NCBI GenBank assembly: GCA_024331045.1
Contig: JANDJC010000005.1
Span: 1 to 51,118 of the forward strand
Origin: Nitrospira sp.
GTDB lineage: Bacteria; Nitrospirota; Nitrospiria; Nitrospirales; Nitrospiraceae
Direction: 5' to 3'
Length of the DNA: 51,118 nt
How positions within the stretch are numbered: the stretch's first letter is position 1; the number at the start of each line of letters is the position of its first letter. The notes under the pieces were generated by a model. That model saw only the letters and a program-made list of their open reading frames with translations, was not told where the DNA came from and did not search any database. Of this stretch, positions 36,870 to 44,396 are shown one piece after another. The translations under genes were made by a program, and so were the position numbers.

Positions 36870-37214
36870 ATGAAGACGTGGCAATTCGGTTTCTGGCGAG
36901 TGGTGCTTGTGGGGGCGGGCGTTGTGGCTCTTGGATGGCTGGGTGGATGTGGCGGAGCCTGGAGCGGTATCCCCGGCCTGGATACCCCCGATGGGCGAAT
37001 CTTCGCGCAACGGTGTTCAGCCTGCCATCTTCAGCCGTTCGGCGATCACGGCGTCACGCATGGAGTACCCGATCCGAGATTCCGCACGCTCGACGAGTGG
37101 AAAAAAGAAGTTGCCCGCATGGAAGGCTTCATGCGCGAAAAGGGGCTCCCACCATTGACCGATCAGGATCGCGAAGCCATTTTTCGGTATTTAGCCGTCC
37201 ATGCAAAACGGTAA
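36870..37214 (+). CDS. Monohaem cytochrome c lipoprotein
   Basis: A 114-residue exported cytochrome. A hydrophobic helix ends with the lipobox GWLGGC27, so the mature protein should be lipid-anchored. The haem is attached at C49-S-A-C52-H53 and a methionine in GFMREKG can be the distal ligand. The DEWKKEVARMEGFM segment and ending ALRKP-like helix (DREAIFRYLAVHAKR) are those of small class I electron carriers. It lies 232 bases ahead of a cytochrome P460 gene, which needs an electron acceptor, so the two may act together. Confidence 0.85.
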   Translation: MKTWQFGFWRVVLVGAGVVALGWLGGCGGAWSGIPGLDTPDGRIFAQRCSACHLQPFGDHGVTHGVPDPRFRTLDEWKKEVARMEGFMREKGLPPLTDQDREAIFRYLAVHAKR

Positions 37215-37446
37215 TCGGAATGGCCAGGAGCCCATCCCGTGATCCCTTCCCTGTTGAGGGACCGACCGAGGAACAGTTTTATGTAAGTGACCACTCCCGC
37301 TAGCTCGCGCTTCTCTGGCCCTTCCCTCCTTCTCTTACCGCTCTCACAAAAATTTGTTGCATCTGGGGACTCCGGTGGCACGCATCGGTAGCCCACGATG
37401 GGGAAACCTGCTAAGTACCACCGAATCGTAAGCGAAGGAGGCATCA

Positions 37447-37998
37447 ATGATGACAACACGGTATCTGCTGATGGCAGTGCTTATTGCAGGCTTCACAGGT
37501 GGTTGTGCGGAGATGGGGGGTGCGCCTCAACCAGCAAGTTCTCGCGTGCTCAAAGACGGAGAGATTCCGTTCCCGACCGGTTATCAAAACTGGCCCAAAT
37601 TTCTTTCATCGGTTCAGCGTCCTGACGTGAAGCAGGTGCGCGAGTTGTTTATCAATCAGGTGGGGAGCAGAACAGCGAGGGGACAGTTCTTCCCCTCTGG
37701 CACAATCATGGTCATGGAGCTGCATAAGGTCAAGATGGAGGGAGAGACGCCGGTCACAGGGCCGGACGGTCGCCTGGTCAAAGACGGGTTGGCGAAGATC
37801 TTCGTGATGGCAAAAGGCGATGGGTGGGGGCAGGACGTGCACGACGGCTTCAAAACCGGCAATTGGGTTTTTGGTGCGTTCAGTGCGGATGGAAAGCCAT
37901 TGGCAGAAGATTTCAACAATTGCCGTGTGTGTCACAAGCCCCTGGCCGAGAAGGATTTCGTCCATCGTTACGATGAGTACTTCGACAAGCGAGGGTAA
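37447..37998 (+). CDS. Cytochrome P460-family lipoprotein
   Basis: A 183-residue protein with the lipobox FTGGC20 and a single haem motif C159-R-V-C162-H163 close to the C-terminus, followed by KPLAEKDFVHRYDEYF, the usual closing segment of cytochrome P460. The core strands (IMVMELHKVKMEG, AKIFVMAKGDGWG) fit the family. Ammonia-oxidiser P460 enzymes oxidise hydroxylamine to NO or N2O at a lysine-crosslinked haem; I cannot confirm the cross-linking lysine from sequence alone. Start at ATG 37447, six bases behind AGGAGG. It is part of a run of exported redox proteins. Confidence 0.85.
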   Translation: MMTTRYLLMAVLIAGFTGGCAEMGGAPQPASSRVLKDGEIPFPTGYQNWPKFLSSVQRPDVKQVRELFINQVGSRTARGQFFPSGTIMVMELHKVKMEGETPVTGPDGRLVKDGLAKIFVMAKGDGWGQDVHDGFKTGNWVFGAFSADGKPLAEDFNNCRVCHKPLAEKDFVHRYDEYFDKRG

Positions 37999-38178
37999 GT
38001 CCCGCTGGACGGTTGGCACAGAGGCGACTTGCTCATCGGAGAGATGCGCAGGAGGGGGGCGTGCTCGGTTGAGATGAGTCAGGGACTCACATGAACCATA
38101 GCGTGGAAACCGGCGAGGCAACAAACGGCCGAGGGCGGTGTCAGTTCTCAATAACCCCATTCTTCATGAGGAGGAACT

Positions 38179-38523
38179 ATGCGAAGACCGTCTCTGCTGA
38201 TGGCGATGTTGCTCTGTGCTGTGACAGCCTCTGCTCGTGCCGAGGAGCTGCCCCTGGAGGCGCTGTTACGCGCGCAGGTGTTCAATAAAGTGTTCGAAGG
38301 ATTTGATTTTTACCAGGTGACCATCGAGCGTGATGTCGCCAACGCCGATGGGACGCGAGAGGTGACGGCCGAGGCCAAGGGAAAATTTTCCGAGCATACA
38401 AGGCGACTGAAGGCCTTGTTCCAGCTTGACGGACAGACGGTCGTCAGCGGGCACGTGTTGGAAGAAGAAGGTCTGCCCGCCTGTTCATCCTCGGGGGAAC
38501 ATCATCCCGCGACGGACTTATAA
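38179..38523 (+). CDS. Small exported protein of unknown function
   Basis: A 114-residue protein with a signal peptide (about 1-21, LLMAMLLCAVTASARA), then a mixed region (FNKVFEGFDFYQVTIERDVA, ADGTREVTAEAKGKF) with no recognised motif and a Cys/His-containing end (ACSSSGEHHPATDL). ATG 38179 is preceded by GAGGAGG. It lies between the cytochrome P460 gene and the cupredoxin-like gene, 31 bases from the latter, and is probably in the same transcript. Confidence 0.68.
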   Translation: MRRPSLLMAMLLCAVTASARAEELPLEALLRAQVFNKVFEGFDFYQVTIERDVANADGTREVTAEAKGKFSEHTRRLKALFQLDGQTVVSGHVLEEEGLPACSSSGEHHPATDL

Positions 38524-38554
38524 CCTCATGCGGATCGAAAGGAAACAAACAATC

Positions 38555-39040
38555 ATGCGGCAGACGGTCGTCGGGCTTTTGATTCTGGCGTGCATTGCTG
38601 GAGGAATCTTTGCAGAGGAACCGTTGTTTGCTCTCCAGGCGGGCGGCGTTGAAGTCGGCGATTTTGAGACCGGCTCTGTTGTAGGCCAACCGTTCAAGGA
38701 ACTCGTCGTCGATGTGCGATTGATCGCGGTCGAGATCGGTTCGGTGAAAACCTGGCATCCACCGGCCACGGTGATTGACTTTCGGGTACGGCCGGGCAGA
38801 CCGGTCTTGATTAAAGTCTCAAACAATTCGAATACAGAGCGAGGCTTTCAAATGGAAGAAAGTGCCCATTCCGATGCTCCAACCGCATTGAAGATGCAAC
38901 TGGTATTGAAGCCAGGTGAAACCAAGTATATTGGAATTCCTACCAGCGATCTGACCTATGCGGCCCAAGGGCTCACGTTAACCTATCGAGACCACTTAAA
39001 TCCGAACGATCCCGGTGGCGTGCTCCTGCTGATTAAGTAG
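38555..39040 (+). CDS. Exported cupredoxin-like protein
   Basis: A 161-residue periplasmic protein: signal peptide (VVGLLILACIAGGIFA), then a strand-rich domain (TVIDFRVRPGRPVLIKVSNN, GFQMEESAH, MQLVLKPGETKYIGIPTSDL, LTLTYRDHLNPNDPGGVLLLIK) with the Greek-key rhythm of cupredoxins. The usual C-x-n-H-x-n-M copper-ligand triad is not evident, so it may not carry type 1 copper, or may bind through H in MEESAH and others. Start at ATG 38555 is preferred; ATG 38528 is also in frame. A role in electron transfer with the P460/cytochrome c cluster is an inference from position. Confidence 0.65.
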   Translation: MRQTVVGLLILACIAGGIFAEEPLFALQAGGVEVGDFETGSVVGQPFKELVVDVRLIAVEIGSVKTWHPPATVIDFRVRPGRPVLIKVSNNSNTERGFQMEESAHSDAPTALKMQLVLKPGETKYIGIPTSDLTYAAQGLTLTYRDHLNPNDPGGVLLLIK

Positions 39041-39720
39041 CCGCAGGAGGAATGCGGGGCAACGTAGGGGTCGCCAGCCTTCTCCTTGCAAAGGGGAACG
39101 CTCCGCTCAAAGCAAGGAGAGAGAGCAAGGACATAAACAGGGAGAGGAAATGACGGGGGTATTCTTGAGCTCTCCTATTCTGAGCTCTCAAGAGAAGCTA
39201 TCAAAACTTCCTGCCGGTGTTAGCAAAAGATGATGGGCCAAGACCGAAGAAGGGGTCGAATTGGTATGAGCAGAAGAGAATCCCCGTCTCTCACGCTCCT
39301 TCCTTTGCCTGAAGAGGTCGCTCCTTCGGCTAAGTTGTACTTCTCGCCACAAGTGGTCACTCCAAAGGGTAGGGGGGAAACTCTCATTTCAAAAGAACCG
39401 TGGCGCCGCTAACAGGGCCGTGCTCCCTCTCTGTGACAACCACCATACGAGCGCCAAGGGAGTGGAGAGCGATCGCGACCCTCACGCACTGATCTAACCA
39501 GCAAGTGCTCAATCCATATTCAAGACGTCTTTCTCAAGAGGACGCCTTTTTCAGAAGCTGTCTTGTGTTTGTTCAGGAAAAAATGGAAAAGCAAAGGTTA
39601 AGTGGGTGAACGACGGATGGGAAGAGACAGACGCCGAAGGAACTCGCAGAGTAAGCGTTCCACAGGATCATGAGGAGGCACGAGGAGGGGGGACTATCGT
39701 AATCACCGGGTTGTGAGAGA
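39041..39720. other. Intergenic region with hairpin, no gene recognised
   Basis: 680 bases between the cupredoxin-like gene and the glycosyltransferase pseudogene. TCTCCTTGC (39081-39089) pairs with GCAAGGAGA (39112-39120) and may end the preceding operon, though no T-run follows. A GAGCTC-rich imperfect palindrome lies near 39167-39193. The open frame 39230-39412 has no motif, and I do not believe it is a gene. Confidence 0.45.
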
Positions 39721-40891
39721 ATGGATTGCCTTCGACGAGTCGTGATCAACTTCGTGCTCAAAACCTCGAACCACTTGTTGCGCGGGCACGTTTGCTGCCG
39801 TGGCCGCGACGTCCGTGCAAGCTCCCAGAGCAGATCTGCGTCTCTCGCGTCGGCAACGTGGGTGATACAGTCTGCGCGATCCCTGCTCTGTGGGCCATCC
39901 GGCAAACATGGCCGTCGGCCAAGCTCATGGTACTCACCAGTCCGGGCACCCTGACGCTCCCTGGCGCGCGAGAAGTGCCGGGGGTGGAGAAGACTGGATC
40001 GATGACATCGTCGTGTATGCGCCAAGCGATATGAAACGGCCCCAATTGATTTGGAAGGTAATCAAGGATCTTCGCTCTCGTCAGATTGATTTGTGGATAG
40101 CATTGCCGGTAGTCAATGCTACCTTTGGCAGACTCTTACGAGACATGCTCTTCGCGCGTTTTGCGGGATCCCAATATAGCCTCGGGTGGCGGCAGAGCCG
40201 TGTTCGGCTGTGGCGTCCGTTGCGATCAGAGCAACTCCGACACCCCAACGAAGTCCAGCGGTTGCGGGGCATCCTTCGTGATGAAGGGATTGTTGTGAGA
40301 GATTGCGCTCCCACAATCTGGAGCGGGCCGGAGGAGACCAAGGAAGCGGAACGACTGCGAGCGGGGCCCGTGCCACCGGCCGGCCCCTCGTCGCCGTGGC
40401 GCCTGGAGCCAAACGTCCTACTACGTCCTACTAATCGTTGGTTCAGAGACCGTTGGGTTGAAATAATACGGTACCTTGATCAACAAGGAATGTACCCCAT
40501 TCTCCTTGGTGGAAAAGCTGAAGTTGCCCTCTGTGGGGAGATCGCGCAAGAAACTGGAAGCCAGGTAACGAATCTAGCTGGCCTAACAACAATTCCCCAG
40601 GCGGGGGCCGTCCTTCGCTGTTGTCGAGCAATTGTCTGCGTTGATTCGGGGCTTCAGCATATTGCTGCTATGGTGGGAACGAAATGTGTAACGCTCATGG
40701 CGGCGCGGGATATCTATGGCAGTTGGCATCCGGATGGTCGGCATATCGTTCTTGAACGGCGGGTTCAATGTCATACCTGTTTTGTGGAGGTCTGTCCCCA
40801 CGACAATCTCTGCATGAGAGAAATATCGGTCGATGACGTAAAAGAAGCGGTGGGAAGTCTGCTTGGACGATCTGGCGTAGGATCGGGCTGA
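39721..40891 (+). pseudogene. Glycosyltransferase family 9 (heptosyltransferase-like), multiply frameshifted
   Basis: A GT9 gene is spread over three frames. Near 39721 the start reads MDCLRRVVINFVLKTSNHLL in frame 1. From about 39790 the N-terminal GT9 motif CVSRVGNVGDTVCAIPALWA is in frame 3. From about 39985 frame 2 gives DWIDDIVVYAPSDMKRPQL. From about 40365 the next GT9 motif RPLVAVAPGAKRPT is in frame 1, and after a 10-bp tandem duplication (40414-40433) the rest, NRWFRDRWVEI through CVDSGLQHIAAMVGT to the stop at 40891, returns to frame 2. If one copy of the 10-mer is removed, the text reads AKRPTNRWF straight through. The gene is therefore inactive as read, unless sequencing errors explain several of these changes. 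Intact homologues add heptose or similar sugars to LPS cores. Confidence 0.85.
40414..40433 (+). repeat. 10-bp tandem duplication in GT9 pseudogene
   Basis: CGTCCTACTA occurs twice in a row (40414-40423, 40424-40433). Removing one copy joins the frame-1 and frame-2 parts of a conserved GT9 motif, so this duplication is a direct cause of one frameshift. Confidence 0.9.
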
Positions 40892-40895
40892 CGAG

Positions 40896-42788
40896 TTACG
40901 GACTTCCTGGCCCCTCCGTCTCAGGTCGCTCCGTCTCGATCCGCTTGAGAATCGAGACCAGGGTTTCCAACCGTTGCAGGTAAGCGCGGCGGCTTTGTTC
41001 TAAGAGAGTGGGAGGATGGCCCATTGGCCGCTCTGATGGAGCAACCGGCAAACGAAGCGAGCGAGCGGCAGATGGCCGTGGTTGATCCACCGGCGGCTTG
41101 TATAACGGATCGCCGAACAGCACCATGCGCCAACTCACGTAACGACTGGTCAGGTAATAAACCTCAACCAGCGGGTACTTGCCGGACAAGAGCAACCTCG
41201 TAAAACGGGCCGGTTCTGGAAAAGCATCCAAATAAGGTTCTCCGACCGATCCCAACGTCGCGGTAATCCCCCGCTCCAAGGCGTTTTTGCACCAGCCCCG
41301 TTCATTGGGATCATGAATGGTCACAGCTTCGGCCGACGCCATGTGGTAGCCGATCGCGCCCGGATTAAACGAAAAGACATCCTCGTATGACCGCAACCGA
41401 TACCAGCCGATGTAGAGCGCCACATTCGGCATAGACGTCATGGTCGGTTCAGCCTGGTCCAGCACCACGTGATACGCGGACAGGTCTTTGACCAATGTGG
41501 CGGCTTCCCGCAAACTGTGGTCATACACGCCATAGGTATCCGTCGGGCCGTCCGGTTGCAACCCACGCGCGTCGAAGTAAACAGTCCCCTGCAGGCCGGA
41601 GCGTTCCGCCTGCAGCGCCTTATCCACCAGCCCCTTGGCCAACTCCGCCGTTGGGGCATCCAAGCGGCTCACCATGAGCACCGGCGGGTCATCCGGCCGA
41701 GGAACGGCATCCTCGAAGAGGGGATTGTTCCATCGCCAGGCAACCGAGTAGAGTCCGGGGTCCCACCACAGGAGACTCAGTTCGTTGTCGAAACTGGCGT
41801 CGGCATGGCCGGTAGTGAGGAGGTCCACCTCGGCGCTTGCCAGTTCAAGGACTCCCCGCACCCCGAACAACCGTTCGGCCCAACGATAGATCAGCTGGCG
41901 ATCAGCCGGAAGCGGGCGATGGGGGAGGCCGGTCCAGAGAGGAATCGTGCGTTCCAGGAGCGTGCGCCAGGCTGACGCTTGAGGCGGCTCAGGGATAGGA
42001 GGAGGCTGTTGAGGACCGAGGCGCCGTGGGAGCAACATCGCCCATCCCCCGTATTGCTGTGTCAATTGCAGAAACTCGGCAATCGCTTTTTGCCCGGCCT
42101 CGGTCCCCCCTTGATGGCGGACGCGCTCAAGAGCGGTGCGCCACGAGTTGTCGATCTGCGAGAGGAGCAGGGCCGCTTTTGCTGCCTCAAGGACGACTTG
42201 CCCGGTGGAAGGCGGTGGAGGGGGTGAGTCCAAGGCGGCTAATTTCGCCAATTCGGAGTGGAGCTGCTCCAGCCGTGCCTTGCTTGTCTTGACGCGGCTC
42301 TGGGCGTCAGCGAGCAAGCGGCGTTCCTCGTCGGACAACTCAGGGGCATTCACACGAAGGGGAATACCGTACGTCGTGACAATGACCCGGATCGACGAGG
42401 CCAGGCGGCGCTCTTCCAAAGAGCGACGCAGCGGGGCGACGACCAGTTCTTCGTAGTCGCGCCGGCTCAAGGATTCACGAAGGGGCAGGGCAAGGGCAAT
42501 GATATGGTCCTCGGGAATGTTACGCCGCGCGGCATAGTGCCGCGCCACGGCCAGACTGTCGGCGCTGGCGGCATTGGCAAGAATGACGACATGCCGTGGC
42601 TCAAGCGTGGCATGAGCAAGGGGTGCCCAGACGCTCATGAAGCCGAGGGTAATGGTCAGCAGGAATCGAAGTGCAAGGCCAATCACACATGCACTGTACA
42701 GGAGTCCGGGTGTGAAGGAAAGCTGAGCAATATGACAGGGGCGTTGACTGAGCAAGAAAGAGGCGAGCGACCGGGCCGGACCGGTCAC
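40896..42788 (-). CDS. TIGR03790-family exported protein
   Basis: A 630-residue protein with the conserved N-terminal block of the TIGR03790 family: RHVVILANAASADSLAVARHYAARRNIPEDHII, YEELVVAPLR and IRVIVTTYGIPLRV. It also has the C-terminal block YIGWYRLRSYE ... GAIGYHMASAEAVTIHD ... SWRMVLFGDPLYKP. The family has no assigned activity; a caspase-like fold resemblance has been suggested for the two-block layout, but I cannot confirm it. A hydrophobic signal-like helix ends near APLAHA. The GTG at 42788 gives an odd N-terminus, and GTG 42686 may be the true start. It lies 39 bases downstream of a VPLPA-CTERM gene on the same strand. Confidence 0.75.
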   Translation of the reverse strand: MTGPARSLASFLLSQRPCHIAQLSFTPGLLYSACVIGLALRFLLTITLGFMSVWAPLAHATLEPRHVVILANAASADSLAVARHYAARRNIPEDHIIALALPLRESLSRRDYEELVVAPLRRSLEERRLASSIRVIVTTYGIPLRVNAPELSDEERRLLADAQSRVKTSKARLEQLHSELAKLAALDSPPPPPSTGQVVLEAAKAALLLSQIDNSWRTALERVRHQGGTEAGQKAIAEFLQLTQQYGGWAMLLPRRLGPQQPPPIPEPPQASAWRTLLERTIPLWTGLPHRPLPADRQLIYRWAERLFGVRGVLELASAEVDLLTTGHADASFDNELSLLWWDPGLYSVAWRWNNPLFEDAVPRPDDPPVLMVSRLDAPTAELAKGLVDKALQAERSGLQGTVYFDARGLQPDGPTDTYGVYDHSLREAATLVKDLSAYHVVLDQAEPTMTSMPNVALYIGWYRLRSYEDVFSFNPGAIGYHMASAEAVTIHDPNERGWCKNALERGITATLGSVGEPYLDAFPEPARFTRLLLSGKYPLVEVYYLTSRYVSWRMVLFGDPLYKPPVDQPRPSAARSLRLPVAPSERPMGHPPTLLEQSRRAYLQRLETLVSILKRIETERPETEGPGSP

Positions 42789-42827
42789 GATCCGGCCCGA
42801 TCACTTTGAACACAACGGCAGTGAAGG

Positions 42828-43697
42828 TTACGCGCCCATGCGGCGGCGAGCCATGCCGGCCAAGCCGACCAAGCCGGCCCCGAACAGCCAAGCGGCGGCG
42901 GGCAACGGCACCACGGAGACTGACGCGATGAAGTTCTTGGCGGCGCCAGTGGAGGCCAAGTCGGCGCGGCCGCCCAAGACAACGGTCAGATAATTGTTGC
43001 CACCGGGCCCCAGCACCAGGTCATTAATAAAGACGGACGCCGTGCCAGTCGGGCTGGTGTGGTCATCGCCATCGGCCCAGACATGGCCGGCAAGTCCGGC
43101 CTGCGCCAAGGTGGGGAAATACGAACAGGTTCCGGCCGGGGCGCAGGGAGGATCGCCGTTCCAGGCTCCCCAGTTAGTGGAGTTAATGCCGTTCACATAG
43201 GTGTGAGACCAGTTGCCCAAGTCTTCTTTCCCTAGCCACACGGTCAGGCCAGGGATCAAGTCTTCTCGGCCCGCCGTGCCGTCATCGTAGCGGCCGAGGG
43301 CGATGTTGACATCAACTACGGTGTGGCCATTGGCATACAAAGGGTTGAGGTCGATCAGAGCCCAGCGAGAGGTGTGGGTCCAGCCGTAGATGCCTGGCTC
43401 GATAGGGCTGCTGGCTGTGCCCCCAAGGCGGATCTGGTCATAATGCGATTTTGAGGCGATGGTATCGACAAGGCCGTTGCTGCCGGCGTCTGTGTGCTGG
43501 CCGGCTGAATTGACGGGGTGCGAGTTGCCCGTCCAGGTGGTTAATGTGCCGAGGTTATTAAATTGATACCACAGGTGATACCGAACCCCTCCGGTCGTCG
43601 GATCGCCGATATAAATTGTGTTGGCGAAGACGGGGCCCGTGCTTAGAAGCGAAATGCCGAGCACACTCGCTAAAGCCAAATTTGTCAGTTGTCGCAT
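42828..43697 (-). CDS. VPLPA/PEP-CTERM exported protein
   Basis: A 289-residue protein with a signal peptide (MRQLTNLALASVLGI ... VFA) and the C-terminal sorting signal VPLPAAAWLFGAG followed by a hydrophobic helix and RRRM. In such systems an exosortase removes the tail and the protein is exported to the surface or an extracellular matrix. The middle (residues about 25-260) is rich in Gly, Asn, Asp, Trp and Thr, which suits a beta-sandwich; no enzyme motif is seen. Start ATG 43697 has AAAGGAG ahead. It lies directly upstream of the TIGR03790 gene, with which it may be cotranscribed. A paralogous layout is seen in 49388-50101. Confidence 0.88.
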   Translation of the reverse strand: MRQLTNLALASVLGISLLSTGPVFANTIYIGDPTTGGVRYHLWYQFNNLGTLTTWTGNSHPVNSAGQHTDAGSNGLVDTIASKSHYDQIRLGGTASSPIEPGIYGWTHTSRWALIDLNPLYANGHTVVDVNIALGRYDDGTAGREDLIPGLTVWLGKEDLGNWSHTYVNGINSTNWGAWNGDPPCAPAGTCSYFPTLAQAGLAGHVWADGDDHTSPTGTASVFINDLVLGPGGNNYLTVVLGGRADLASTGAAKNFIASVSVVPLPAAAWLFGAGLVGLAGMARRRMGA

Positions 43698-44019
43698 GGT
43701 GGTTGCTCCTTTGCTTCTTAATCATTCCTGGTTCAATTGAGGGCTTGACGGTGTCATACGTGCATGGTGGAGGTGTAAAACACCGTTCACGAAACCTTGT
43801 ACCAACGATTTCAAATAACCCTTCAATAGCTCATTTCCCCCGCCGGTGAATGACTTGCCGGGTCGGGGCTGCTTGGCTCTCATAAGAAAGGCCCCTGACG
43901 GTGTCACATCTAAAGTGACACGGGGGGGGGGCGTCCCAGCGTTACAAGCCACTGTGATTGAGCCATGGGGCGTCCTCCTTCATCTTCATTCCGAAACTAC
44001 GGCGGCGTGTAGGGGAGCG
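43698..44019. other. Intergenic with perfect inverted repeat
   Basis: About 320 bases between a CTERM gene and an orphan CTERM tail. GTGTCAC (43901-43907) and GTGACAC (43915-43921) form a perfect 7-bp inverted repeat with loop ATCTAAA, directly followed by a run of ten G/C-type bases (43922-43930). It may be an operator or a remnant of the decayed gene downstream of it. I see no intact gene. Confidence 0.5.
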
Positions 44020-44184
44020 TTACCTGATCTTCCTTCGTGCGATGCCGATCATCGTCGCGAGTCCGCTCCCGAACAGCCAAGCGGCGGCGGGCAGGGGAAC
44101 CGGGGTGATGGTGTAGCCGCGCCGGCATTGAGGCACAGGAGGAGGGAAAAGCTTAATGAGTTGCACCAGCCCCTGCTGCCGCAT
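44020..44184 (-). pseudogene. Orphan VPLPA-CTERM tail
   Basis: On the minus strand an open frame from ATG 44184 to TAA 44020 (54 codons) ends with TPVPLPAAAWLFGSGLATMI and a basic RRKIR tail, a textbook VPLPA-CTERM signal. Only about 24 residues precede it, with no signal peptide and no protein body; an in-frame TAG lies just upstream. It is therefore the remnant of a CTERM protein gene whose main part was lost. Confidence 0.85.
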
Positions 44185-44288
44185 GATCAAATACTACCTA
44201 GGTACAAGTAGCTCGGTGAGTCTTCGGCCATGTGGCCCTATTCGCAGCCAACTTCTACCAGAGGGGATAAAGACTTGAATAGCGACGG

Positions 44289-44320
44289 GTGCCAATGAAT
44301 GCACCAGGTGAGATGAAATT
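44289..44320 (+). repeat. Short dispersed repeat, copy A
   Basis: Contains TGCACCAG (44300-44307) with GATGAAA (44312-44318), 12 bases apart start to start, preceded by GTGCCAATGA. The same pair at the same spacing recurs at 50304 and 50658. Confidence 0.6.
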
Positions 44321-44351
44321 CAGCGAGGTGTTTGGTGGTTGATTCGGAAAC

Positions 44352-44380
44352 GGCCGCCGCCGGAGAAGCCAGCGGCGGCC
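44352..44380 (-). terminator. Hairpin after the 44397-46292 peroxidase gene
   Basis: GGCCGCCGC (44352-44360) and GCGGCGGCC (44372-44380) form a perfect 9-bp GC stem with an 11-base loop, 16 bases beyond the stop of the minus-strand peroxidase gene. Only a short T stretch follows on that strand. Confidence 0.65.
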
Positions 44381-44396
44381 TGACAATCGAACTCGA

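Noticed and set aside
39151..39234. 27-codon ATG frame with GGGAGAG upstream
   Set aside because: The sequence is serine/leucine-rich without a known pattern, and a chance RBS is likely in a purine-rich region.
43921..43930. Run of G behind the inverted repeat
   Set aside because: It could be a phase-variable tract but it lies outside any frame that starts or stops convincingly, so I leave it as part of the intergenic entry.
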